This document shows positions 16,494 through 24,890 of a stretch of DNA of 64,000 bases, one piece after another (the stretch's first letter is position 1; every line of letters starts with the position of its first letter). The notes beneath the pieces are model-generated. The model searched no databases. It was not told the origin of the DNA and saw only the letters and a program-made list of their open reading frames with translations. The stretch is from assembly GCF_900111685.1 (NCBI RefSeq), contig NZ_FOHX01000012.1, positions 85,129-149,128 of the forward strand, written 5' to 3'. This DNA comes from Nonomuraea wenchangensis. Its GTDB lineage: Bacteria > Actinomycetota > Actinomycetes > Streptosporangiales > Streptosporangiaceae. Position numbers and translations under genes: made by a program.

Positions 16494-17203
16494 CGGGTGG
16501 TTCCTTCCAGCGCGAAGTACGCCTCTTCCAGGGAGGCGGTACCGGTTCGGGCGATGATCTCGTCCGGCGTGCCCATGGCCTTGACCCGGCCGCGGGCGAA
16601 GACGGCCACCTTGTCGCACAAGGCCTCGGTCTCGTCGAAGTAGTGGCTGACCAGCACCACGGTGGTGCCGGAGCGCTTCAGGTCGCCGACCAGCCGCCAG
16701 GTTTCCCGGCGAGCCACCGGGTCCAAGCCCGTGGTCAGCTCGTCCAGCACGACCACCTCGGGGTCCCCGACCAGGGCCAAGGCGAGCATGAGCCGCTGTT
16801 TCTGCCCGCCGGACAGGTCGCCGTAGGCCCTGCGGGCCAGCGGGCTCAGGCTCCAGCGCTCCATCACCTGCCGCCAGTCAGCCGGACGGTGGTAGAAGGA
16901 GGCGAACAGCCGAAGCGCCTCGACCACTTTGATGCGATCCGGCAGCGCGCTCTCCTGCAGTTGCGCCCCGATCCGCTGGGCCAGGGCCCGCCGCTCGCGG
17001 GCCGGGTCTCGGCCCAGCACCCGGAGCGTGCCCCCGTCGGGCCGCTTCAGCCCGAGCAGGCACTCCACTGTCGTGGTCTTGCCGGCGCCGTTGTGGCCGA
17101 CGATGCCGAAGGTCTGCCCAGCGTGGACCGTGAACGTCACCCCGTCCACGGCGTTGGTGTCCCCGTAGCTCTTGCGCAGGTCCGTCACCTCGATGGCTTC
17201 CAT
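16490..17203 (-). CDS. ABC transporter ATP-binding protein
   Basis: 237 residues with all ABC motifs: Walker A GHNGAGKT (36-43), Q-loop GAQLQES, signature LSGGQKQR, Walker B VVVLDE and the D-loop GLDP, then switch histidine in LVSHYFDE. The D-region reads DELTTGLDP where most have DEPTTGLDP, a mild deviation. It resembles the daunorubicin/bacitracin-exporter type (CcmA-like). First gene of a four-gene operon with permease, kinase and regulator; start ATG 17203. An inverted repeat lies upstream at 17254-17283. Confidence 0.93.
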   Translation of the reverse strand: MEAIEVTDLRKSYGDTNAVDGVTFTVHAGQTFGIVGHNGAGKTTTVECLLGLKRPDGGTLRVLGRDPARERRALAQRIGAQLQESALPDRIKVVEALRLFASFYHRPADWRQVMERWSLSPLARRAYGDLSGGQKQRLMLALALVGDPEVVVLDELTTGLDPVARRETWRLVGDLKRSGTTVVLVSHYFDETEALCDKVAVFARGRVKAMGTPDEIIARTGTASLEEAYFALEGTTR

Positions 17204-17253
17204 GCCTCAAGGCTCCCGTCGCGGCGGCCCACGCGACATCACCCATCGCGTCG

Positions 17254-17283
17254 CCCGGCATCCTCCATCCGGGTGATGCCGGG
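17254..17283. promoter_or_regulatory. inverted repeat upstream of the ABC/two-component operon
   Basis: CCCGGCATC (17254-17262) and GATGCCGGG (17275-17283) form a perfect 9-base inverted repeat with a 12-base spacer, centred ~65 bases upstream of the ATPase start. It could be the binding site of the linked response regulator or a hairpin. The sequence alone cannot decide. Confidence 0.35.
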
Positions 17284-17369
17284 CGGATGTGGCAACGCGA
17301 CCGGGCCCGGACCACAACGCACTCCGCGCCACCCCCCGAGCGTGCTCAGCGGGCTGCGGGCGCCCTCGG

Positions 17370-17792
17370 TCATAGCCGGTGACGGTGCCCGCCCAGCAGC
17401 CGGCCGCCGAGGAGGACCGCGCAGGACGCGGCGGTCAGCAGCCCGCCGGCGAGGAAGGTGCCCCGTGCCCCGGCGAGCGGCAGGACCAGTGCCCCGAGCG
17501 CGGCGCCGGCCGCGATGCCGGCATTGTAGGCGCCGGAGCTCGCCGCCAGGGCGATGTCCGTCGGCCCGGCGCGGTGCGCAGGGCCTGGTCGGCGAGCCAT
17601 GGCCGACAGGTCGCAGCGGCGCATGTCCGCCGGCCACCGCTCAGGCATCTCGCCGGGCTGGTCGTCCACCGAGAGCTCGCTCGGCAGCCCGGGCGGCACC
17701 AGCCAGTCGGGCAGCGAGCCGAGGACGGCGAACGGGTCGGGGCCGGTCAGCTCGATGCGCAGGCTCTTCAAGGCTCCTCGAAACGCGCTCAC
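17370..17792 (-). pseudogene. fusion scrap: unknown N-part joined to MFS C-terminal tail
   Basis: One open frame combines two unrelated pieces. Residues from GTG 17792 (FRGALKSLRIELTGPDPFAV, LGSLPDWLVPPGLPSELSVD) look like a soluble protein that I cannot identify. From about 17560 the frame reads AASSGAYNAGIAAGAALGAL and LAGARGTFLAGGLLTAASCA, the last two helices of an MFS drug transporter. A deletion has probably joined them. Neither part can work alone. Confidence 0.5.
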
Positions 17793-17911
17793 CTCCGGCG
17801 AATGACCAGAGGGCCCGGAAAGAACGGTGCTGGGAGCCCAGCGTGGCCGTTCGAGCGCGCTACAAGAGCGTTGCAGCCGAACCACAAGCGGGCTTCCCTA
17901 GCCTCGGGATC

Positions 17912-18454
17912 ATGTTGACGACCCTGGTTGTGACCGCCTCCCTCCTGTTCACCGGCGCACCCGCGCAGAGCGTGGCGACCAAGCCGCTGGCTTTCCGCGG
18001 CATGACGCTCCAGATCCCCAAGACCTGGAAAGTCGGGAAAGAAGACATGTGGGGCATCCACGTCAAGACCGGCGGCTGCGACCGGCTCGCCGTCGAGTGC
18101 CGTGGGTTCTACCTCGTCGGGCCGGAGGGCATCTCCCTGGCCCGCCACGGCAACCCCTACGACCCCGAGGGGCCGTACCACCCGGGCAACGGGCTCGCGG
18201 CCTGCGCACCCGACAAGCGCTACGTGGAGGACTTCCCCGGCAAGCTCGTCGACCGTGGTCTCCGCCCGGTCGGCGCGGGACACAAGGCCACCTACCGCGT
18301 CTGGCGCGTCGGCTGCTCGACGCAGTCGGGTAAGCGGACCGGCGTCTCCTATCAGGAGCGGATCTGGCACCTGCCCAAGTCGAAGATCCTCATCTTCGAC
18401 CAGTGGAGCGACAGCCGGCTCGCTGCGATTCTCAAGCGGGCGACCTGGAGCTGA
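17912..18454 (+). CDS. secreted protein of unknown function (180 aa)
   Basis: 180 residues with an N-terminal signal peptide (LTTLVVTASLLFTGAPAQSV) and a mature part of ~160 residues: AFRGMTLQIPKTWKVGKEDM, then a Cys-containing region (GGCDRLAVECRGF and later AACAPDKRYVED, VGCSTQSGKR). Four cysteines suggest two disulfides. The pattern resembles actinobacterial exported proteins of unknown function in which an 'xIPxxWKV' strand begins the domain. It is the only intact gene in the decayed stretch 17.3-20.0 kb. ATG 17912 is preceded by a weak GGGATC. Confidence 0.7.
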   Translation: MLTTLVVTASLLFTGAPAQSVATKPLAFRGMTLQIPKTWKVGKEDMWGIHVKTGGCDRLAVECRGFYLVGPEGISLARHGNPYDPEGPYHPGNGLAACAPDKRYVEDFPGKLVDRGLRPVGAGHKATYRVWRVGCSTQSGKRTGVSYQERIWHLPKSKILIFDQWSDSRLAAILKRATWS

Positions 18455-18559
18455 GCCCGCCGATCACGATGCTCGCGACCACGGCGAAACAGAGCAGGTG
18501 CGAGAACGGCCGTAGCGGCAGTGGTGATCAGCACGAACTGCCGTCGCGCCAGGACGTGG

Positions 18560-18860
18560 AGCGCGTGGATGTGCCGGAGCGCCACTCCCCCGAGCGCCGC
18601 GCGATCCTGGTGCTCCGCGATCTCGAAGGGGTACCGGACTCCCCGCTGGTGGCAGCCGGCACGGTGAAGTCGCGCCCGCGAATGCCTTCGCCGTGCCCCC
18701 TTCCTGTGGACCAGGGCCGCCGACCCCTCTGCCATGCTCTACATCAACGACTTCGGCGTCGAGTGCAGCACCCCAAGCGGGCCGGCCTCCACAACCTCGT
18801 ACGCGACCTGCGGGCCCAGGGCGTGCCGATCGACGACGTCGGTCATGTCGAGCCGGTCGG
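18560..18860 (+). pseudogene. remnants of an ECF sigma region 4 and a GH10-like xylanase
   Basis: Near 18580-18690 the plus strand reads SPERRAILVLRDLEGVPDSP followed by AAGTVKSR, the sigma-70 region 4 signature with part of the HTH deleted. From about 18690 another frame gives FLWTRAADPSAMLYINDFGV, continuing after a frame change near 18775 with AGLHNLVRDLRAQGVPIDDV and GH; this is the strand/helix pair of GH10 endoxylanases (LYINDYxxE...VKxLxAQGVPIDGVG). Both are short and broken. The two families are recognised from motif memory only. Confidence 0.5.
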
Positions 18861-19246
18861 CACCCATCAGGCCGATTGATCGGCCTGCTGGCCGTCGATC
18901 CGGCCCAGGGAGTGGGGGCCGATTCCAGGGCGGCGCGGGCGTCGGGCCATGCGAGGTCGCCGGAGGTCAGGGCGCTGCGCAGGTAGGCCGTGGTGAGCTG
19001 CTGCAGCAGGGCCAGGCGTTCGGGGCTCACCGACCCCCAATGGCCGCGGGGGCCGGCGGCGATCTCACGGGGGAACCAGAGGTACGCCGGTCAATGCCGA
19101 GGCCACCCCGCGGCATGCCACCAGGCGGTGGCGCCGTGGTGCTGCATCACCAGGGCCGGCAGATACGGCTGGGCGGGCCCCGAGCACACCCCGCCCGTGG
19201 CTGAGCCTGGCCGCCGCGCTGCTCGTCGTCTGCTCACGCTAGTCAC
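18861..19246. other. decayed sequence, no intact gene
   Basis: On the minus strand, protein-like stretches occur (SPERLALLQQLTTAYLRSAL, TSGDLAWPDARAALES near 18930-19030, and LPALVMQHHGATAWWHAAGW near 19100-19170), interrupted by stops and frame changes. No complete gene can be drawn and no family is recognised. Confidence 0.35.
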
Positions 19247-19305
19247 ATGCACATGGAAGGAGAGAGCCTGATCGATGCGATCAAGGACGAAGCGGCCACA
19301 CTGGA

Positions 19306-19773
19306 TCAGGCGGCTCGGACCGCGGTCGGAGCCGCGATGGACGAGTCGGCCGCAGGATTCAGGCGCATGGCTGACGGGGAGCGTCGACCTACCTTTCCAG
19401 GCTTCTCAGCTTCCCTTCGGAATGAGCTCGAGAATCGCGGACGACGGCCCCAGTCGCCCCCGAGGAGTACCAGGTTCGTCAGCCTCTGGGAGTCCGAGGT
19501 CACGCGAGACCGGAACGTGCTGTCGCCGGGCTTGGACACGACAAAGTGGACCTTGGCCACGCCCGTCCAGCACTCAACTACCTGATCGTCGGTTGTGAAG
19601 TAGTCAGGGTCCTCACATCGCGATGCCGGAGATCGCCAGCGCGGCCACGACCTGAGCACGACGAACACGATGCTGAACGACAGGGCAGCCTGCTGAAGGC
19701 CGCTCAGCCGGGAGTACCACGGACCGCGCGCCGTCAGGGCGAACGCCGCTGGATGTCGATCAGACTGCCCCAT
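19306..19773 (-). CDS. hypothetical protein, possibly membrane-anchored
   Basis: A 155-residue frame with one hydrophobic helix (LQQAALSFSIVFVVLRSW) followed by a polar domain (EDPDYFTTDDQVVECWTGVA, KVHFVVSKPGDSTFRSRVTS). The composition is plausible, but the start has no ribosome site, and an opposing plus-strand frame at 19247-19585 (beginning MHMEGESLIDAIKDEAATLD, with GGAAGGAGAG nearby) looks almost as good over its first 45 codons. One of the two may be real; both lie in a decayed region. Low confidence. Confidence 0.3.
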   Translation of the reverse strand: MGQSDRHPAAFALTARGPWYSRLSGLQQAALSFSIVFVVLRSWPRWRSPASRCEDPDYFTTDDQVVECWTGVAKVHFVVSKPGDSTFRSRVTSDSQRLTNLVLLGGDWGRRPRFSSSFRREAEKPGKVGRRSPSAMRLNPAADSSIAAPTAVRAA

Positions 19774-20066
19774 TGGCGGCCCAGACCGGAACCATGTTCC
19801 GTGCCGCAGCGGGCGAGGAGCGGACGGACCTGCAGCTCGTGTACCAGGCTGCGGTACTTACCGTGGTCCTAGCCAGGGTCGGCGTACTGCCGACGCACTC
19901 GCTACGCGGGAAATGTTCGCCTACTGGGAATCGGCCACGCTCGCGTTCAGCGGCTTCATCAGATCCAGCGCCTGGCCGTCGCCGATGGCGGCCACCTGGT
20001 GAATTACCCGCACAATTAACTAGGTTGCCCTCACCTCGTCCGATTCTCACAGGGAAAGTGGCAGCC

Positions 20067-21011
20067 ATGCGGCAACAGCACAAGACCTTCCAGGCGATTG
20101 AGGTCGGCGACGGCGGCGACGAGCGGTGGGCCGCCCACGCCCGGGCCCTGTGGCAGGAGATGGAGGGCCTGCTGACCGAGGAGGGCCGGACTCCGGAGGG
20201 CGCGGATCGTGTTCGGGTGCTGTTCCGTGCGCACCTGCCGGAGCTGGTCCCGGTTCTGGACCGCCTGGCCGGCCAACTCGACCGGCCCGAGGCGGAAGTC
20301 TTCCTCACCCACGCGGCACTGCGGCCGTTCTCCCAGTCCTGCACCCAGATCGGCCAGAACGGCACTCTGCTGCGCAACTATGACCTGCGGCCCGATCAGT
20401 GCGAGGGGACCATCGTCTCCTCCTGCTTCCTGCGCCCCGTGATCGGGATGCAGGACATGCTGTGGGGCTTGCTGGACGGGATGAACGACGCCGGTCTCGC
20501 GATCTCGATCACCTGGGGCGGACGTTCTGTCTACGGACGTGGCTTCGCCATTCTCATCCTCGTGCGCTACCTGCTGGAGACGTGCGACACCGTCGATGCG
20601 GCGGTCGACAGGCTGCGGTCCCTGCCGGTCGCCGTCCCCCAGAACCTCACCCTTGTCGATCCCAAGAAGGCGATGACGGTGTTCGTGGGACCGGATATGC
20701 CGCCGACGGTGGCACCGGACGCCTGCGCCTCCAATCACCAGCACCTGCCGGTGACCGACGAGCAGGAGCGGGCCATGCGGACGCAGGAGCGGCTGCGAGC
20801 CATCCGCGCCGCGGGCGCGGACGTGGCGGCGATGCTCAAGCCGCCGCTGTATCGATCCGTCGACGAGCAGGGCACGGTAACGCTCTACACCGCCCACTAC
20901 CGGCCCGCCGAGGGCCTTGTGACGTACTACTGGCCCGGTGAGTCCTGGCAACAGTCCTTCGGCGACTTCACACCCGGAACCCGCACCGTGACCTTGGGCC
21001 GGGCCAGCTGA
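20067..21011 (+). CDS. C45-family (acyltransferase-like) peptidase
   Basis: 314 residues of the Ntn-hydrolase type seen in peptidase C45/isopenicillin-N acyltransferases and carcinine hydrolase. The probable nucleophile is the Cys in QSCTQIGQNGTLLRNYD (about residue 91), where the strand LLRNYDL matches the LLGRNYD motif that follows the catalytic cysteine in the family. Later features are GMNDAGLAISITWGG and a tail TLYTAHYRPAEGLVTYYWPG like the VxxxxY(R/H)P..G ending. ATG 20067 is preceded by AGGGAAAG. It should cleave or transfer an acyl group on an amide; it stands alone, and its substrate is unknown. Family members normally mature by self-cleavage before the Cys. Confidence 0.75.
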   Translation: MRQQHKTFQAIEVGDGGDERWAAHARALWQEMEGLLTEEGRTPEGADRVRVLFRAHLPELVPVLDRLAGQLDRPEAEVFLTHAALRPFSQSCTQIGQNGTLLRNYDLRPDQCEGTIVSSCFLRPVIGMQDMLWGLLDGMNDAGLAISITWGGRSVYGRGFAILILVRYLLETCDTVDAAVDRLRSLPVAVPQNLTLVDPKKAMTVFVGPDMPPTVAPDACASNHQHLPVTDEQERAMRTQERLRAIRAAGADVAAMLKPPLYRSVDEQGTVTLYTAHYRPAEGLVTYYWPGESWQQSFGDFTPGTRTVTLGRAS

Positions 21012-21292
21012 AAAGCTTTCCGGACTCCTGCTCACCCCTGCACGAAGATCTTGCAAGAACATGACTTCACCCACCGCAGACAAGCCCTCCCTCGGCTGGC
21101 CCTGCCACGTGGCAATCCCCCTGAACGGTCAGCGCCCGGGCTGCCTGCGCGGGAAGCGATCATTCTCTTCTCGGGAAGTGATCTTCTCAACCCCTCTTGC
21201 GCCCCAGGCCAGACCTATTCGTGAACGCCCCCGCTGCGGCGATCAGTGAGCAGACGTGCGAGCACGCTCACTGATCGCCTACTCGTCCAGCG
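21012..21292. other. intergenic, no feature recognised
   Basis: No gene is supported here. A repeated phrase occurs within the stretch: GATCAGTGAGC at 21240-21250 and the reverse-complementary GCTCACTGATC at 21266-21276 form an 11-base inverted repeat between the convergent ends of the C45 gene and the acyl-CoA ligase, a possible bidirectional terminator. Confidence 0.4.
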
Positions 21293-22909
21293 TCATGGCC
21301 TGCCCCTCGGGCGGATACCCGGCGCTGATCGTTTTTGCTCCTGGGGTTCGGGAGAGGTGGTGGCCGGCGATCGGGGCGGTGCCGCGCCGGGCGGCAGGAG
21401 CCGGGTTCGCAGCTCCGGTTTGAGGATCTTGCCTGAGCCGGTCTTCGGCAGTGTGTCCACGATGTCGACATAGACGGGAATCTTGTATTTCGCCAGCCGG
21501 GAACGGAGGAAGTCCGCCAGCTCCGCCGCGGTGAGGGCGACGCCGTCACGGGGGACGACGAAGGCCCGGCCGACCTCGCCCCACTTCTCGTCGGGAACCC
21601 CGACCACGGCGGCCTCCGCCACGGCCGGATGCTCGAAGAGCACACCCTCCACCTCGGCCGGATAGACATTCTCCCCGCCGGAGATGTACATGTCCTTCAG
21701 CCGGTCGACGATGTGCAGGTGCCCCTCGTCGTCGAGGGTGGCGATGTCCCCGGAGTGGAACCAGCCTCCTTCGGTCAGCGCGGCGGCGGTCGCCTCCGGG
21801 TTCCGCCAGTAGCCGGGGGTGACGTTGGGCCCCTGGATGTGCACTTCGCCCGCCTCGCCGACCTCGGCCTCAGTGCCGTCGGGCCGGACCACGCGTATGT
21901 TGGCGAAGAACACCGGCACGCCGGCCGACCCCACCTTGCGCACGCTTTCGCCCGGCTCAAGGAAGGTGGCGCCCGGAGAGGTCTCCGTCAGTCCGTAGCC
22001 CTGACAGAAGACCAGGCCCCGCTCCTGGTAGGTGCGGATCAACGCGACCGGGATCGCCGCTCCCCCTGACATCAGGGTCCGCAGCGAGGACAGATCGGCG
22101 TCGGCCCACCGCGACGACCGCGCGAAGGCGGCGAACATCGCGGTGACCCCGAACATCCAGGTGACGCGGTGCTTCTCGATGAGGTCGTAGCAGGAGTCCA
22201 CGTCCCAGGTCGGCATGATCAGCGAGGTGCCGCCCTTGAGGAAGGTCGGCAGCAACGTCTGGTTCAGCGCCGCGACGTGGAAGAGCGGCGCGCTGATCAG
22301 CGTCACCTCGGTGCTCGCCACGTCGATGCCGACCATGATGTTGAAGCAGTTCCACACCAGGTTGGCGTGACTGAGCATCGCCCCCTTGGGACGTCCGGTC
22401 GTGCCCGAGGTGTAGAGGATGAGAGCGATGTCGTCGAGTGCGACCGGGGTGTCGATCGGCGTGGCATCGCCCTCCGACAGGAAGGTCTCGTACTCCCGCT
22501 CCCCCGGTGCCGGCGACTCCAGCGCCACGGCCGTGCGCAGTCCCGGAAGTTCCGGAAAATCGCGTACGACCGCGGCGCACTCCGGCGCGTAGATGAGGAT
22601 GGAGGCGCCGGAGTCCTCCATCATGTAGGCGATCTCCGGTGCGGTCAGCCGGAAGTTCAGCGGGACGAAGATCCCGCCGAGCATGTGCGTGGCGAACATG
22701 GTCTCGGCGAAGGCGACGTGGTTGGGGCCGAGGTAGGCGACCCGGTCCCCGGCCCGCACCCCCGCGCCGCGCAGACTCGACGCGAGCCTTGTCGTCCGCT
22801 CGTGCACCCGGGCGTAGGTGGCCTCCCGACCGTCGTGGACGAAGGCGGTGCGGTTCGGGCTCATCTGGGCCCGGCGGGCCGGCCAGCCGCCCAGTCCGGC
22901 GTTACGCAT
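21293..22909 (-). CDS. acyl-CoA synthetase (AMP-binding enzyme)
   Basis: 538 residues of the ANL superfamily, FadD-like. The P-loop is LYTSGTTGRPKGAM, the A5 motif is GYGLTETSP, the hinge/A8 region is GWFHSGDIATLDDEGHLHIV, and the catalytic lysine is in PKTGSGKILK near residue 505. It activates a carboxylate with ATP and transfers it to CoA. It begins 14 bases after the stop of the MHS-type importer, so import and activation are coupled. The C-terminal 30 residues are a Pro/Ser-rich extension. Substrate may be a short or aromatic acid; similarity to FadD3/FadD13-like enzymes is only general. Confidence 0.92.
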   Translation of the reverse strand: MRNAGLGGWPARRAQMSPNRTAFVHDGREATYARVHERTTRLASSLRGAGVRAGDRVAYLGPNHVAFAETMFATHMLGGIFVPLNFRLTAPEIAYMMEDSGASILIYAPECAAVVRDFPELPGLRTAVALESPAPGEREYETFLSEGDATPIDTPVALDDIALILYTSGTTGRPKGAMLSHANLVWNCFNIMVGIDVASTEVTLISAPLFHVAALNQTLLPTFLKGGTSLIMPTWDVDSCYDLIEKHRVTWMFGVTAMFAAFARSSRWADADLSSLRTLMSGGAAIPVALIRTYQERGLVFCQGYGLTETSPGATFLEPGESVRKVGSAGVPVFFANIRVVRPDGTEAEVGEAGEVHIQGPNVTPGYWRNPEATAAALTEGGWFHSGDIATLDDEGHLHIVDRLKDMYISGGENVYPAEVEGVLFEHPAVAEAAVVGVPDEKWGEVGRAFVVPRDGVALTAAELADFLRSRLAKYKIPVYVDIVDTLPKTGSGKILKPELRTRLLPPGAAPPRSPATTSPEPQEQKRSAPGIRPRGRP

Positions 22910-22923
22910 CGGTGACTCCTATG

Positions 22924-24276
22924 TCAGGTGGAGGACGGCTCGGCCGGGTCTGCGACCCGGCCGGTCTCGGGCACCGCCGGGGCGACCGTGGCCAGGTCGT
23001 GGCGGCTGGTCTCGCCCAGGGCCAGGAGGCAGACCACCGTCAGCAGGCAGCAGGCAGCGACGATCACCGAGATCATCATCGTCCCTCCGCCGCCGGTGGA
23101 CGCGTCGAGCTGTGCGAACAGCAGCGGGGCCAGGCCGGCGCCGAGGCCGGCGAGCTGGTAGCCGAGCGAGGCTCCGGTGTAGCGGCTCCTGGTGGCGAAG
23201 ACTTCGGTGTACAGCGCCGCGAGCGGGCCGTACATCATCGGGTGGATGACCGCCTGGCCCAGCACGAGCGCGATGGTGAGGGCGGCGACGCTGCCGGTGT
23301 CCACCATCGGGAAGAGGGCGAAGCCGAACACGGCCATGACCAGTGCGCCGGCCAGCACGACCGGGCGGCGTCCCACCCGGTCCGACAGCGCCGACCATCC
23401 GATGATGCTCAGGACGGCCAGCGCCGAGGAGAGCGTGAGGCCGTTCAGCACGTCCGGCCGGGGGAAGCCGGCCCGCACGCCGTAGGCGATGAGATAGGTG
23501 GTCAGCGTGCCCTGGGCCACGAAGGCGGACAGGCCGACGCCCACACCGAGCAGGAGAGTCCTCGGGTGATGGCGGAGCACGTCCAGCAGCGGCGCCCGGG
23601 AGCCGCGGTCCGCGGCGGCCTTGAACACCGGGGTCTCCTCGACCCGCAGCCGGACGAACAGGCCGATCGCCAGCAGGACGACGCTGATCAGGAACGGCAC
23701 CCGCCAGCCCCAGCTGAGGAACTCCTGCTCGCCCAGGACGGCGGCCGTGCCGCCGAGCGCCGCGGTGGACAGCACCATGCCGAAGGGGGCTCCGGCGTTG
23801 GTGAAGCTCGCCCACAGTCCGCGGCGGCTGGTCGCGTGCTCGGCGGACATCAGCACGGCCCCGCCCCATTCACCGCCGACCGCGACGCCCTGCAGGATCC
23901 GGAGGATGACGAGTGCGATGGGCGCGAGGACGCCGATCTGCGCGTAGGTGGGGAGCAGGCCGATGAGGAAGCTGGCGACGCCCATCAGGGTCATGCTCAC
24001 CACCAGCATGCGCTTGCGGCCCAGTCGATCGCCGAAGTGGCCGAAGATCACTCCGCCGAGCGGCCTGGCCAGGTAGCCCGTGGCGAAGGTGCCGAAGCTG
24101 GCGACCGTCGCCGTGAGCGGGTCGAGAGAGGAGAAGAAGACCTTGCTGAAGACCACCGCCGAGGCGGTGGCGTACAGCAGGAAGTCGTAGTACTCGATGA
24201 CGCTGCCCAGGAAGCTTGAGGCGACCGCGCGTCGGAGCTGGATTCGGTTGGGGGATGTGACTGGCAGGTTCGGCAT
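22924..24276 (-). CDS. MHS-family MFS transporter (shikimate/proline-betaine symporter type)
   Basis: 450 residues with 12 membrane helices. The N-terminus SFLGSVIEYYDFLLYATASA is the hallmark of metabolite:H+ symporters (GxxIEWYDF), and the 2-3 loop reads GHFGDRLGRKRML. RILQGVAVGGEWGGAV is the conserved helix-5 motif. ATG 24276 is chosen because GAGGAG lies upstream; a 93-base in-frame extension would cover the promoter. It would import an organic acid for the ligase downstream. The promoter at 24329-24357 overlaps a box like that upstream of the divergent PaaX gene. Confidence 0.92.
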   Translation of the reverse strand: MPNLPVTSPNRIQLRRAVASSFLGSVIEYYDFLLYATASAVVFSKVFFSSLDPLTATVASFGTFATGYLARPLGGVIFGHFGDRLGRKRMLVVSMTLMGVASFLIGLLPTYAQIGVLAPIALVILRILQGVAVGGEWGGAVLMSAEHATSRRGLWASFTNAGAPFGMVLSTAALGGTAAVLGEQEFLSWGWRVPFLISVVLLAIGLFVRLRVEETPVFKAAADRGSRAPLLDVLRHHPRTLLLGVGVGLSAFVAQGTLTTYLIAYGVRAGFPRPDVLNGLTLSSALAVLSIIGWSALSDRVGRRPVVLAGALVMAVFGFALFPMVDTGSVAALTIALVLGQAVIHPMMYGPLAALYTEVFATRSRYTGASLGYQLAGLGAGLAPLLFAQLDASTGGGGTMMISVIVAACCLLTVVCLLALGETSRHDLATVAPAVPETGRVADPAEPSST

Positions 24277-24328
24277 GACCGAGCTCCTCGTCCGGGAGCG
24301 AGCTGAAACTCTCGCTTGCTTGCCCCGG

Positions 24329-24357
24329 AGGTTAGGCAGATCTATAACGGACGTCAA
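24329..24357 (-). promoter_or_regulatory. promoter of the MHS transporter/ligase unit
   Basis: On the minus strand TTGACG (24357-24352), a 17-base spacer, and TAACCT (24334-24329) form a good housekeeping-type promoter with transcription expected near 24322, 46 bases before the transporter ATG. The -35 overlaps GTCAA-TAC-TTTGCC at 24353-24366, which resembles the GTCAAA-GA-TTTGAC box at 26770. Confidence 0.6.
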
Positions 24358-24431
24358 TACTTTGCCCAATATGGGCGGGGGCGGGGTGCCCGCGCTCGCC
24401 GCGCCGGGCGCGGGCCGTACGTCTCGCCCGG

Positions 24432-24890
24432 TCAGGCGTAGTGACGGTAGATCACGCGCGCGACACAGGCGGGCTTGGCAGAGCCGTCGATCTCTACGGT
24501 GAAGTCGAGCAGCATCTGGACGCCGTCACCGGGGACGTCGTCCACCGACGCCACGGCGGCGGCGAGGCGGATCTTGGCGCCGACTCTGACGGGACTGGGG
24601 AAGCGGACCTTCTCCAGTCCGTAGTTGACGCTCATCTTCACGCCCCGGATGTCCAGCAACTCGGTGAAGAGCGGGATGACCAGGGACAGGGTCAGATAGC
24701 CGTGGGCGATCGGACCACCGAACGGCCCTTCCTTCGCCCGTTCGGGATCGACGTGGATCCACTGGTGGTCGTTGGTGGCGTCGGCGAAGGTGTTCACCCG
24801 CTCCTGGGTGATCTCCAGCCATTCGCTGCGACCGAGGTCCGCCCCGGCGAGCGCCTTGATCTCGCCGAGTCCGTGCACCGTCGTGGTCAT
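24432..24890 (-). CDS. MaoC-family (R)-enoyl-CoA hydratase-like protein
   Basis: 152 residues with a hot-dog fold. The hydratase motif is complete: FADATNDHQWIHVDPERAKE then GPIAHGYLTLSL, giving the Asp/His catalytic pair (D43 region and H47/H63). VKMSVNYGLEKVRFPSPVRV is the conserved second half. The ATG at 24890 overlaps the stop of the amidohydrolase gene (ATGA). It should hydrate a 2-enoyl-CoA, which suits a pathway with an acyl-CoA ligase and SDR dehydrogenase in the same cluster. Confidence 0.92.
   Translation of the reverse strand: MTTTVHGLGEIKALAGADLGRSEWLEITQERVNTFADATNDHQWIHVDPERAKEGPFGGPIAHGYLTLSLVIPLFTELLDIRGVKMSVNYGLEKVRFPSPVRVGAKIRLAAAVASVDDVPGDGVQMLLDFTVEIDGSAKPACVARVIYRHYA

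Noticed and set aside
16643..17911. Long plus-strand open frame across the ABC ATPase gene leading into the secreted protein at 17912
   Set aside because: It is antisense to a clear ABC ATPase and its translation is His/Gly/Arg-rich without domains. Only the part from 17912, which begins with a signal peptide, is accepted.
19860..20030. Protein-like plus-strand stretches (REMFAYWESATLAFSGF, RLAVADGGHLVNYPHN) before the C45 peptidase
   Set aside because: The two pieces are in different frames with no start and no family that I recognise, so I did not call a gene. They may be another decayed remnant.
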